Positions 9,310 to 16,789 of a DNA stretch of 64,000 bases are shown here, piece by piece; the first letter of the stretch is position 1; the number at the start of each line of letters is the position of its first letter. Under the pieces are notes generated by a model, which saw only the letters and a program-made list of their open reading frames with translations, was not told the origin of the DNA and ran no database searches. This DNA is from Desulfofustis limnaeus (GTDB lineage: Bacteria > Desulfobacterota > Desulfobulbia > Desulfobulbales > Desulfocapsaceae): NCBI RefSeq assembly GCF_023169885.1, contig NZ_AP025516.1:4168142-4232141 (forward strand). Direction: 5' to 3'. The position numbers were made by a program, and so were the translations under genes.

Positions 9310-9465
9310 ATGGGTATCGATGCATCGGTGAAGAAAAACTGGATAGAGATTCAAAGGAAACATGATGTGCCGGTGAACGCGATCGGTGTGAAGATCAAGG
9401 AGAGCGATGCCAAGACCTTGAAGATCTGGAAGGATGAGGGCATCGATAAATTCATGAAGAAGTAG
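9310..9465 (+). CDS. Small 51-residue protein, function unknown
   Basis: A short frame begins at ATG 9310 with a strong Shine-Dalgarno sequence (GGGAGGT, about 6 bases before the start) and ends with TAG at 9465. The product is a basic, helical 51-mer starting MGIDASVKKNWIEIQRKHD, rich in lysine and with two tryptophans. It lies between the M16 peptidase and the CheY gene, 12 bases before CheY. The good ribosome site, tight spacing and in-frame stop support translation. I do not recognise a family. By position it could be an adaptor or a substrate of the peptidase, but this is a guess. Confidence 0.6.
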   Translation: MGIDASVKKNWIEIQRKHDVPVNAIGVKIKESDAKTLKIWKDEGIDKFMKK

Positions 9466-9477
9466 GATAGAATCGGT

Positions 9478-9843
9478 ATGAGTGAAAAATTGATATTAGT
9501 GGTGGACGACAGCCCTACCGACAGGCAGATAGCCGTATCCGCCTGTCAAGCCAAAGGGTATCGGGTGGAGTCGGCAGCTGAGGGTGAAGAGGCACTGCGC
9601 AAGGCTTTGGACCTGAAACCAGATCTCATTCTACTGGATGTGATTCTACCGCAAAAAAACGGGTTCCAAGTTTGTCGTCAGTTGAAGAGTAGCCCGGAAA
9701 CGCAGGCGATAAAGATCATCATGGTGACCAGTAAATCGCAAGACAGTGACCGGTTCTGGGGGATCAAGCAGGGTGCTGACGGATATCTGACGAAACCGTT
9801 CAGCGAGTCAGAGCTTCACGAACTGATAGCGCAAACGATCTGA
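9478..9843 (+). CDS. CheY/PilH-like single-domain response regulator
   Basis: The 121-residue protein is a stand-alone receiver with acidic pair D10-D11, phospho-acceptor D54 (LILLDVILPQKNG), T in IIMVTSK and K in YLTKPF. The sequence is closer to PilH/PixH than to flagellar CheY by general pattern. It is the diffusible phosphate acceptor or sink of the CheA in the same operon. AGGA lies about 10 bases before the ATG. Confidence 0.85.
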   Translation: MSEKLILVVDDSPTDRQIAVSACQAKGYRVESAAEGEEALRKALDLKPDLILLDVILPQKNGFQVCRQLKSSPETQAIKIIMVTSKSQDSDRFWGIKQGADGYLTKPFSESELHELIAQTI

Positions 9844-9920
9844 TCGAGGCAACCTGCTCGGAGCGATGACGAGCTTATCGACCTGCGCTGAAACCATGCA
9901 GCAGGTCCGGAGGACAGGTG

Positions 9921-12074
9921 ATGAGTGAAGACAGCAAGAGGCGCTGGGCGCAGATGAAGCCGTTGCGCTTTATTACAGAAAAGATTCGCAATAAAGTGCT
10001 GGTGATTCTCCTTGGAGCAGCACTGGGTACACTGATAGTTGCCATGGTGGCCGTAGTCTCCATCAACATTGCCCAGCGGACCATTGATGAAGTCGTTGAT
10101 CGCAAGGGGGCAATAGCGACGCTTGCCAATAACGCCGAGATCCAGCTGCTGCTGGCTCGCGAGCTGGATCAGCGCTATCTGCTCAACTATCGCGCCCTCG
10201 GTTTTGCAAACGCTCGCGGCGAGTATGTCGTGAAGGTAGAGCAATACGTCCAGCAAGCCGGAGCCATCCTGGCCGAGATCCAGACGAAGGATCCGGGAAG
10301 CGAAGTTATTCAGCAAAACATCGATAATGCCCGCCAGAACCTCAATACGTATTTGTCCTCTTTCTTGACGGTTGTGGAACTTACCGAAAAAAGGGGCTAC
10401 AAGGATCTCGGCTTAATTGGTGAGTTCAGCGGCGATATCGAAGATGTGGAAAAGATACTCAGCAGTGCCGGCCAGCCCGATCTTCTTGTGGCTTTGCAGC
10501 AAGTGCGCGGAAATGAGCGTAATTACCTGCTGCTCGGTGAACGGCAATTCATCAGAATGGTGACCGACGGGGTAGCCGTATTGCAGGCGCAGATCGAGCG
10601 CAGCCCCCTTGCTCCCAGCGTCAAGGACAACGCCACCATCTTGATAGACGAATATCTGACAAAATTTGACGAAGTGGTGGCGGTGGACCGGCAGATTGCC
10701 GATGGGACGAGGACCTATCGATCGGCCGTCAACAACATCATTCCCACTTTGACCACCATCGTGGAGGCTGTGCAAACCGATCAGGCCGCTGCCATCACGG
10801 CCATGAAGGAGCAGAATCGGATCGCGTTGATCATCGTGGTTGCCGTCTCGATCATCACCATTCTTCTCGGTATTGCGGCTGCTTTCTTCTTCTCCCGTCG
10901 GTTGACCAAACAAATCGACAATATCATGGAGATGTTTGCCACGATCGGCATGGGAGATTTTTCCGCCCGTGCCGAGATCATCACCCATGACGAGCTGGGC
11001 GAAATGGCTGAATCGCTCAACGCCATGCTTGACAATACGTTGACGCTGATTCAAAGCCGCGAGGAGCGTGACGCGATTCAGGCGTCGATCATGCGGCTTC
11101 TCACTGAGATCAGTGACCTGGCTGACGGTGATTTGACGGCACGGGCTGAGGTCACCGAGGAGGTCACCGGGGCAATTGCCGACTCATTCAACAATATGGC
11201 CGAGCAGTTGAGCCGCGTCGTCAGGGACGTAAAATCGGCCTCGGCACTCGTCGGCAGTTCATCCAGCGATGTTGATCAGGTGACCAGAAAGCTGAGTCAG
11301 GCCAGTGAAGATCAGGCTGCCAAAATCCGTGACGCCATTACCACCATTGAAAGAATCGCCGACAATATCCGGGAAGTTGCCGCCAGTGCCGGTGAGTCGG
11401 CCCGCGTGTCCGGCAGTGCGCGCAAGAGCGCCCGCGAAGGTTCCGATGCGGTACGTAAGACTAACCAGGCCATGGGCTCGATCAAGGAAAACATGCGCGG
11501 TACGGCACGGACCATCAAGCGGCTTGGCGAAAGCTCACAGGAAATTGGTAATATCGTTCAGATTATTAATGATATTGCCGATCGGACATCGATTTTGGCG
11601 TTGAATGCCTCGATTCAGGCGGCCATGGCCGGAGAGGCGGGCCGTGGGTTTGCCGTCGTTGCCGAGGAGGTCCAGCGCTTGGCTGAGAGGTCTGCGACAT
11701 CGACCAAGCAGATTGAAACGTTAATCAGCACCATCCAGGGTGAGATCAGTGAAGCCGGAATCAGCATGGAAAGAAGCATCCAGCATGTGGTAGACGGTAC
11801 GGAGCTGGCTGATGAGGCATACGAGAAACTCGAAGAGATTGAAACGGTCTCCAATCAATTGGCAGAACTTGTTGAAAGTATTTCCGAAGCAGCACGCAGA
11901 CAGGCAGCAGAATCGGAGAACATCACCAAGCTCATGAACGAGGTTGGTAAACTGACTGGAGAGACGACTGCGGCCACTCGTGAGACGGCCTCTTCAATGG
12001 AGAAAATCACAACCACTTCCAAGCAGCTTGAAGAGTCGATCGCCGTATTTAAGATCGAAGAGGAAACTGCTTGA
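9921..12074 (+). CDS. PilJ-like methyl-accepting chemotaxis protein
   Basis: A 717-residue receptor. A first membrane helix at about residues 31-53 and a second at about 300-322 flank a periplasmic helical domain of about 245 residues. That domain contains two related YLL-type helices ([13 protein letters not shown] and [12 protein letters not shown]), which recalls helical bimodular (HBM) sensors of organic acids. Two HAMP-like segments follow, then the signalling hairpin [20 protein letters not shown], nearly the PilJ/PixJ sequence. The ATG at 9921 has GGAGG 7 bases upstream; a GTG directly before it is also in frame. It is the receptor of this CheA pathway. The next gene encodes a periplasmic binding protein, a possible ligand carrier. 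Confidence 0.9.
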   Translation: MSEDSKRRWAQMKPLRFITEKIRNKVLVILLGAALGTLIVAMVAVVSINIAQRTIDEVVDRKGAIATLANNAEIQLLLARELDQRYLLNYRALGFANARGEYVVKVEQYVQQAGAILAEIQTKDPGSEVIQQNIDNARQNLNTYLSSFLTVVELTEKRGYKDLGLIGEFSGDIEDVEKILSSAGQPDLLVALQQVRGNERNYLLLGERQFIRMVTDGVAVLQAQIERSPLAPSVKDNATILIDEYLTKFDEVVAVDRQIADGTRTYRSAVNNIIPTLTTIVEAVQTDQAAAITAMKEQNRIALIIVVAVSIITILLGIAAAFFFSRRLTKQIDNIMEMFATIGMGDFSARAEIITHDELGEMAESLNAMLDNTLTLIQSREERDAIQASIMRLLTEISDLADGDLTARAEVTEEVTGAIADSFNNMAEQLSRVVRDVKSASALVGSSSSDVDQVTRKLSQASEDQAAKIRDAITTIERIADNIREVAASAGESARVSGSARKSAREGSDAVRKTNQAMGSIKENMRGTARTIKRLGESSQEIGNIVQIINDIADRTSILALNASIQAAMAGEAGRGFAVVAEEVQRLAERSATSTKQIETLISTIQGEISEAGISMERSIQHVVDGTELADEAYEKLEEIETVSNQLAELVESISEAARRQAAESENITKLMNEVGKLTGETTAATRETASSMEKITTTSKQLEESIAVFKIEEETA

Positions 12075-12111
12075 GCCTGAACCTAAACTAGAGCTTCCGG
12101 GAGGTTCGTTC

Positions 12112-13101
12112 ATGTTTCGCATAATTTTCCCTGTTCTGGCCTGTCTTTGTCTGCTTTTTGGCGCACCGGACTCAGGGCAGGCAGCGCCTACGATTATTCG
12201 TTTTTCCCATGTGGTCGGTGATGACACTCCAAAAGGTCAGGCGGCTTTGAAGCTGAAGAGTATCGTCGAGGAACGGATGGGGGATCGCTTCGTGGTTGAG
12301 GTGTATCCAAATTCAAGCCTCTTCGATGACGATCAGATCTTTGAAGCATTGCTTCTAGACGACGCCCAGATGGCGGCGCCGAGCCTGTCCAAATTCACCG
12401 TCTACACCAAGAGTCTCCAGGTTTTTGATCTGCCTTTCCTCTTTCAGGACCTGACGGCGGTGGATCGCTTCCAGAAGAGTCCCGAAGGGCAAGCTTTGCT
12501 GACTTCTTTTACCGACCGAGGTTTGCTTGGCCTCGGCTATTTGCATAACGGCATGAAGCAGTTATCGGCGAACCGTAAACTCTCGGTGCCTCAGGATGCC
12601 ACCGGCTTGAAATTCAGAATCCAGCCGTCGGAGGTGTTGAAAGCCCAGTTTGCCGCAATCGGGGCCGAAGCCGTGCCGAAACCGTTTTCTCAAGTCTTTT
12701 CACTCTTGTCGACCGGAGTGCTTGATGGCCAGGAGAATACCTGGTCGAACATCTACTCGCAGAAGTTCCACACGGCGCAGACGCATATCACTGAATCAAA
12801 TCACGGCCTGCTTGACTATATGGTGGTGACCTCGGTCAACTTCTGGGAAGGGCTCAGTTCCGAAGATCAGCGGGATTTGCGGGCTGCCGTGGAAGAGGCA
12901 ATTGCCTTTGCGAACGATTTGGCGGGAAAAATCGAGCAGGCTGATCGTCAGAAAGTGGTGGATGCCGGTACTGCCGAGGTGGTGCAATTGTCGAGAAATG
13001 AGCGTAACCAATGGGTGGAGGCGATGCGACCGGTGTGGCAACAGTTTGAGGATGGCATTGGCAGGGATTTGATCAACAAGGCCTATGGTGCCAATCAGTG
13101 A
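12112..13101 (+). CDS. Orphan TRAP-type (DctP) periplasmic binding protein
   Basis: The 329-residue protein starts with a signal peptide (MFRIIFPVLACLCLLFGA, cleavage after about GQA) and continues as a DctP-family solute receptor: IIRFSHVVGDDTPKGQAA, VYPNSSLFDDDQIFEALL, FDLPFLF and a GLDGQEN-type segment (STGVLDGQENTWSNIY). DctP proteins bind carboxylates for TRAP transporters, but no DctQ or DctM membrane subunits are in the window. GGGAGG lies before the ATG at 12112, and the gene begins 37 bases after the receptor gene. The context suggests that the protein presents a ligand to the PilJ-like receptor instead of to a transporter; that is inference. Confidence 0.88.
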   Translation: MFRIIFPVLACLCLLFGAPDSGQAAPTIIRFSHVVGDDTPKGQAALKLKSIVEERMGDRFVVEVYPNSSLFDDDQIFEALLLDDAQMAAPSLSKFTVYTKSLQVFDLPFLFQDLTAVDRFQKSPEGQALLTSFTDRGLLGLGYLHNGMKQLSANRKLSVPQDATGLKFRIQPSEVLKAQFAAIGAEAVPKPFSQVFSLLSTGVLDGQENTWSNIYSQKFHTAQTHITESNHGLLDYMVVTSVNFWEGLSSEDQRDLRAAVEEAIAFANDLAGKIEQADRQKVVDAGTAEVVQLSRNERNQWVEAMRPVWQQFEDGIGRDLINKAYGANQ

Positions 13102-13306
13102 TCGTCGTGTCCTCATTTATTATTAAGTTGAATCTTGTTGTTTCAGAAGCTATAAGGATATGAGTTACATCACTTTTTTCCAGTTCGATTGACGTGGAAG
13201 CGGCTTTACACGGCTGGTTTCTCGGGTTATTGCCATGAGCAAGAGCTATGAGTGTGGTGACCCAAAGAGGCCTCTGGAAGTCCGACAGCACCGCACAGGG
13301 TGAGCA

Positions 13307-13714
13307 ATGATTAATAAATTGCAGAAATTGATGGATGCCTTATCCAAGGAACTGCCGGGCGTATTAGCCGTTGCGGTGGTCACGGTCGAGGATGGTTTGT
13401 CAATCGCAGAAGTGAGCAGGCGCAAGGGGATCGAGACGGCTGCCGCGTCCGCCTATCTCGCGTCGATCGTGAAATCGAACGGAAAAGCCATCGGTTTACT
13501 GGCTGATGACGAGGTTACCGATGATATCCTGATCACCACCAGCCGCTATCATTTCATCATCCGTCATACGCCGGACCAGCCCTTTTTCATCTTTGTCATG
13601 ACCACCAAGGACGAGTGGCTGGGCAAAGCACGACTGCTGATGAAGAGATTTGAGTTGGAATTGTCGCGGTTTTCGGCAGAACTTATCGAGCAATTTCGAC
13701 AAGCTTCAGATTAG
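13307..13714 (+). CDS. Roadblock/LC7-type protein
   Basis: The 135-residue protein has the Roadblock/LC7 pattern: an N-terminal helix, then GVLAVAVVTVEDGLSIAEVS, a central helix (AASAYLASIVKSNGKAIGLL), paired strands (DDILITTSRYHFIIRH) and FFIFVMTTKDEWLGKARLLM. Bacterial members such as MglB act as dimers and as GTPase partners controlling polarity and motility. It is 205 bases downstream of the binding-protein gene, so it may have its own promoter. A second LC7 domain occurs in the facing gene (13862-15205), and the two could dimerise. No MglA-type GTPase is seen in the window. Confidence 0.7.
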   Translation: MINKLQKLMDALSKELPGVLAVAVVTVEDGLSIAEVSRRKGIETAAASAYLASIVKSNGKAIGLLADDEVTDDILITTSRYHFIIRHTPDQPFFIFVMTTKDEWLGKARLLMKRFELELSRFSAELIEQFRQASD

Positions 13715-13766
13715 AGACTGAACGAAACGATTAGCTCTTAATCGGTAGTTTCGTGGCACGTGGCCC

Positions 13767-13805
13767 AGGAAGACCCGGAAGTGCATCGCCTTTCCGGGTT
13801 TTCCT
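13767..13805. terminator. Hairpin between convergent genes
   Basis: AGGAAGACCCGGAA (13767-13780) can pair with TTCCGGGTTTTCCT (13792-13805) around an 11-base loop, with one G-T pair. The stem lies between the Roadblock gene (plus) and the REC-DUF4388-LC7 gene (minus), so it could end transcripts from both sides. The 3' arm on the plus strand is T-rich, but there is no long T-run beyond it. Confidence 0.55.
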
Positions 13806-13861
13806 GTTTCCGTGTCGATTGCCCGCCCCATCAGCTCTGCGGTGCCGATTAAGGAGAGGAA

Positions 13862-15205
13862 TCAGAGGTTGGCCGCCTTTTCGATAACCTTGGAATTCTT
13901 TTTAATGGTCAGGCGTATCCAGCCAAGGTTTGTGTCTTTATCGGCAACGATGACCAGAAAAGCTTCACTGCCTACCGGTGCAAACATGACCGGTCCGTCG
14001 GTGTATTCCAGCATGGTCATGTTCAGATCGCCCTGGCCAAGCTGATTACCCATTGATTCCGCGGAGCCGAAGCCGGAAGAGGCGATGGCTCCGATCATCT
14101 CAGCATCAATACCGCTGCGAGCGATACTATCGAGCAGAAAGCCGTCGCGGCCCACCAGGCAGGCCGTGTGAACACCTTCAACGTTAGTGAATTCAGCTAG
14201 TATTTTCTGGATGTCCGTCATTTCGTTTTCCTCTTCTGGGGTTAACGTGGTATCGCCGTTCGCCGCTGCCGCTGGCGACGGTGGCGGTGCTTTTTCGTGA
14301 GAAATTCGATCGGCCCCGCTCTGTTCATGGTCCGATTCAGCTTCAGGCAGATTGACTTCGGGGTGGTCCGTAGACAATTCGTCGGAAAGGAGTCCAGGGA
14401 AACTATCATCGCTCCGGTCCTGCTGGGCGTCTTCAGCGTCATCTTCCAGAGGGGCGATGATGTCTCCGGTGTCAAGGTCTTCCAGGGTTGCAACCGGCTC
14501 GGTATCATCGTCTGACGAGTTGCGCGGAGCACTCTCGTCATTACGTAGCGCAGCTTCAAAAAGGAGTGATTCGAGGCTCTTGTTGATACTGATTATCGGT
14601 GGCTCCACCCCGCGAATGTTTTGCAATGTTCCGTCGTTAAAAGTGATGATCTTAAAAAAGGCATCTTCACCACTGAGTTGATCACACATGGCATGGACGA
14701 CGGAGCCATTTTTGAAGAAAAGCATGCCTTCCTGCTCAGTAGTGGTAACCTTAAGTGCTGCGGTTGCTTGAGATAACCCATTGAATTGGATGATGTCCAT
14801 CAGGTCAATGCCGTTGATCGTCCCCTGGAACCCATCGCTGGTCTTCAGGACATTTTTAACGATGTCACGCATATCTTTGATGTCGAACGGTTTCTCGATA
14901 AAACGCAGGCTGCCGCTCATCATCGCCTCCCGCTCGTAAGCGCTGGAAGGATACGCGGTCATGATGATAACGCCGGTGTCGGGATAACGATTGTTAATTT
15001 CGATCAACAGGTCGAGACCGTTCATGCCGGGCATGTTGATGTCAGTGATGACCAAGTTGACAGCCGTGTCACTGAGAACGGCCAATGCTTCTTCACCGGA
15101 TCTGGCGGCGAGAATTTCGACATCGGACATGCCCTTGTTCAGGTTTCTCTGGAGCATCCAGAGCATATCCTCTTCATCGTCAACAACAAGTACTTTCTTG
15201 GTCAT
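13862..15205 (-). CDS. Receiver - DUF4388 - Roadblock/LC7 fusion protein
   Basis: The 447-residue protein joins three modules. Residues 1-118 are a receiver (VLVVDDEEDM, D55 in LVITDINMPGMNG, K in FIEKPF). Residues about 125-225 are a DUF4388 domain (GIDLMDIIQFNGLSQ and GMLFFKNGSVVHAM). An acidic, low-complexity linker of about 90 residues follows. Residues about 325-447 are an LC7/Roadblock domain (GVHTACLVGRDGFLLDSIAR and PVMFAPVGSEAFLVIVADK). I chose the ATG at 15205, which has GAGGGTG just upstream; an in-frame ATG at 15217 is possible. The protein faces the chemosensory operon and lies downstream of an NtrC-type gene. It is probably a phosphorylation-controlled scaffold of polarity or surface behaviour. 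Confidence 0.8.
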   Translation of the reverse strand: MTKKVLVVDDEEDMLWMLQRNLNKGMSDVEILAARSGEEALAVLSDTAVNLVITDINMPGMNGLDLLIEINNRYPDTGVIIMTAYPSSAYEREAMMSGSLRFIEKPFDIKDMRDIVKNVLKTSDGFQGTINGIDLMDIIQFNGLSQATAALKVTTTEQEGMLFFKNGSVVHAMCDQLSGEDAFFKIITFNDGTLQNIRGVEPPIISINKSLESLLFEAALRNDESAPRNSSDDDTEPVATLEDLDTGDIIAPLEDDAEDAQQDRSDDSFPGLLSDELSTDHPEVNLPEAESDHEQSGADRISHEKAPPPSPAAAANGDTTLTPEEENEMTDIQKILAEFTNVEGVHTACLVGRDGFLLDSIARSGIDAEMIGAIASSGFGSAESMGNQLGQGDLNMTMLEYTDGPVMFAPVGSEAFLVIVADKDTNLGWIRLTIKKNSKVIEKAANL

Positions 15206-15312
15206 GGGCACCCTCATTGATTCCCTGTTCCGCATGTTGAGTGTCGCTGCACCATGCGGTTTCTCTCCACGCGCATGCCGTGTTTGCTGAAACGGTTGAT
15301 CAACAAGTATTA

Positions 15313-15328
15313 TCCAAATTACGTGCCG
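15313..15328 (-). promoter_or_regulatory. Candidate sigma-54 promoter
   Basis: On the minus strand the site reads CGGCACG-TAAT-TTGGA, against the consensus TGGCACG-N4-TTGCW. The -24 GG and the spacing fit; the -12 element has GG instead of GC. It lies about 110 bases before the REC-DUF4388-LC7 start codon and directly downstream of a gene for a sigma-54 activator, which is a sensible target. Confidence 0.35.
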
Positions 15329-15457
15329 GTTTGCGTTCTTGGAGGAGAGAGGTGAAAAAAATGATATATCAGGGAAATAGCCGGTTTTTTGGGGGACTGC
15401 CAGGACGCTGGCTGTTCGAAATTGCGCCAGAAATTTGACCGGGTGGTCAGAATTTGG

Positions 15458-16786
15458 TCACTTGTCTGGTGCCGAAGACGCAAGCTTCTGACGCAGTGTG
15501 GTTCGAGAAATGCCCAAAATCCGGGCGGCCTGCGACTTGTTGTTACCGGTTCTGGTCAGCACGTTTTTGATATGACGTTTTTCCATCTCCTGCAACGACA
15601 AAAGATGTTGATCCAGTTCCACGTCCCGGCTGTTCCAACGGTGAACGAGATTGGCAAGAGTCAGCCATCCAGAGTTGTTAAAGATGATTTCTCGTTCGAT
15701 GATGTTTCTTAGTTCCCGAATGTTGCCGGGCCAGGGATAGGACCGCAAGATGGCGGTTGCCGGGTTGGTGAACCCTTTTATGTCCCTTTTCATCTCCCGA
15801 TTGAGTCGGTGCAGAAAGAAATCGGCCAGCAGCACGATATCTTCACCGCGTTCACGAAGCGACGGTAAGGCTATGGGTAGGACATTGAGTCTATAGTAGA
15901 GGTCTTCCCGAAAAGTGCCGGCATTGATTGCTGCCAGGAGATCACTGTTTGTCGCTGCAATAATGCGTAGCTGGACTTTGATGTCTTTCAAACCGCCAAC
16001 CTTGCGAAAGGTTGATTCCTCGATGAGGCGTAGCAGTTTGGGTTGTAATTCGATCGGGAGGTTGCCGATTTCATCGAGAAACAGAGTCCCACCACTGGCG
16101 ACTTCCACCAGGCCTTTCTTGTCGCTTCGAGCATCGGTAAATGCCCCTTTCTCATAACCGAACAGTTCGGATTCAACAAGATTGGCGGAAAGCGTGCCGC
16201 AGTCGACCTTCACAAAAATCCCTCGGTGGCCGCCTTGACCTTCATGGTGGATGGCACGAGCCACCATCTCCTTGCCGGTTCCGGTTTCACCCGTGATCAG
16301 TACCGGCGACTCCACGCTCGCGGCAGTCTTGATTGACTGACGGACGCGACGCATGGGTTCACTCTGACCGATGAGCGGTCCTTCCCCATCTTGCTGATGT
16401 TCGATCAAGGCCTTTTTCTCCATCAGCCGGGACTGCATAAAACGATGGAGAGTGGTAGTGAATTCAATCATGTCGAAGGGTTTGACAATATAATCAAAGG
16501 CGCCGGCTTTGAGGGCCTCAACCGCGGTTTTGGCGTCATTCAGGCCGGTCAGCATCACGATCCCCATGTCGGGGGTGATCTGGCGGAGGTTTGCAATCAG
16601 CGAGATACCGTGCAGATCCGGCAAACCGATATCGAGAAAGGCGAGATCAATAACCGAGCTGTGAGCGATTTCCAGGGCCTCGCTGCCGGAGGCGGCGGTC
16701 TCGACTGAGAAATCGTTTTTGCGGACGACAGAGGAAAGAGAGAATCGTAAATCTTCGTTGTCGTCGACAATAAGGACGGAACTCAT
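15458..16786 (-). CDS. NtrC-type sigma-54-dependent response regulator
   Basis: A 442-residue activator: receiver at 1-118 (D52 in FLDIGLPDLHG, K in IVKPFD), AAA+ domain at about 140-375 and a Fis-type helix-turn-helix at the end (NNKSQAARILGISRTTL). Walker A is GETGTGKE (about 165-172) and Walker B is GGTLFLDEIGNL. The loop that contacts sigma-54 reads GAFTDA (213-218) instead of GAFTGA; this variant also occurs in other activators. It starts 3 bases after the stop of the histidine kinase gene, so the two form a pair. The likely targets are the REC-DUF4388-LC7 gene just downstream and other sigma-54 promoters. Confidence 0.92.
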   Translation of the reverse strand: MSSVLIVDDNEDLRFSLSSVVRKNDFSVETAASGSEALEIAHSSVIDLAFLDIGLPDLHGISLIANLRQITPDMGIVMLTGLNDAKTAVEALKAGAFDYIVKPFDMIEFTTTLHRFMQSRLMEKKALIEHQQDGEGPLIGQSEPMRRVRQSIKTAASVESPVLITGETGTGKEMVARAIHHEGQGGHRGIFVKVDCGTLSANLVESELFGYEKGAFTDARSDKKGLVEVASGGTLFLDEIGNLPIELQPKLLRLIEESTFRKVGGLKDIKVQLRIIAATNSDLLAAINAGTFREDLYYRLNVLPIALPSLRERGEDIVLLADFFLHRLNREMKRDIKGFTNPATAILRSYPWPGNIRELRNIIEREIIFNNSGWLTLANLVHRWNSRDVELDQHLLSLQEMEKRHIKNVLTRTGNNKSQAARILGISRTTLRQKLASSAPDK

Positions 16787-16789
16787 GGC

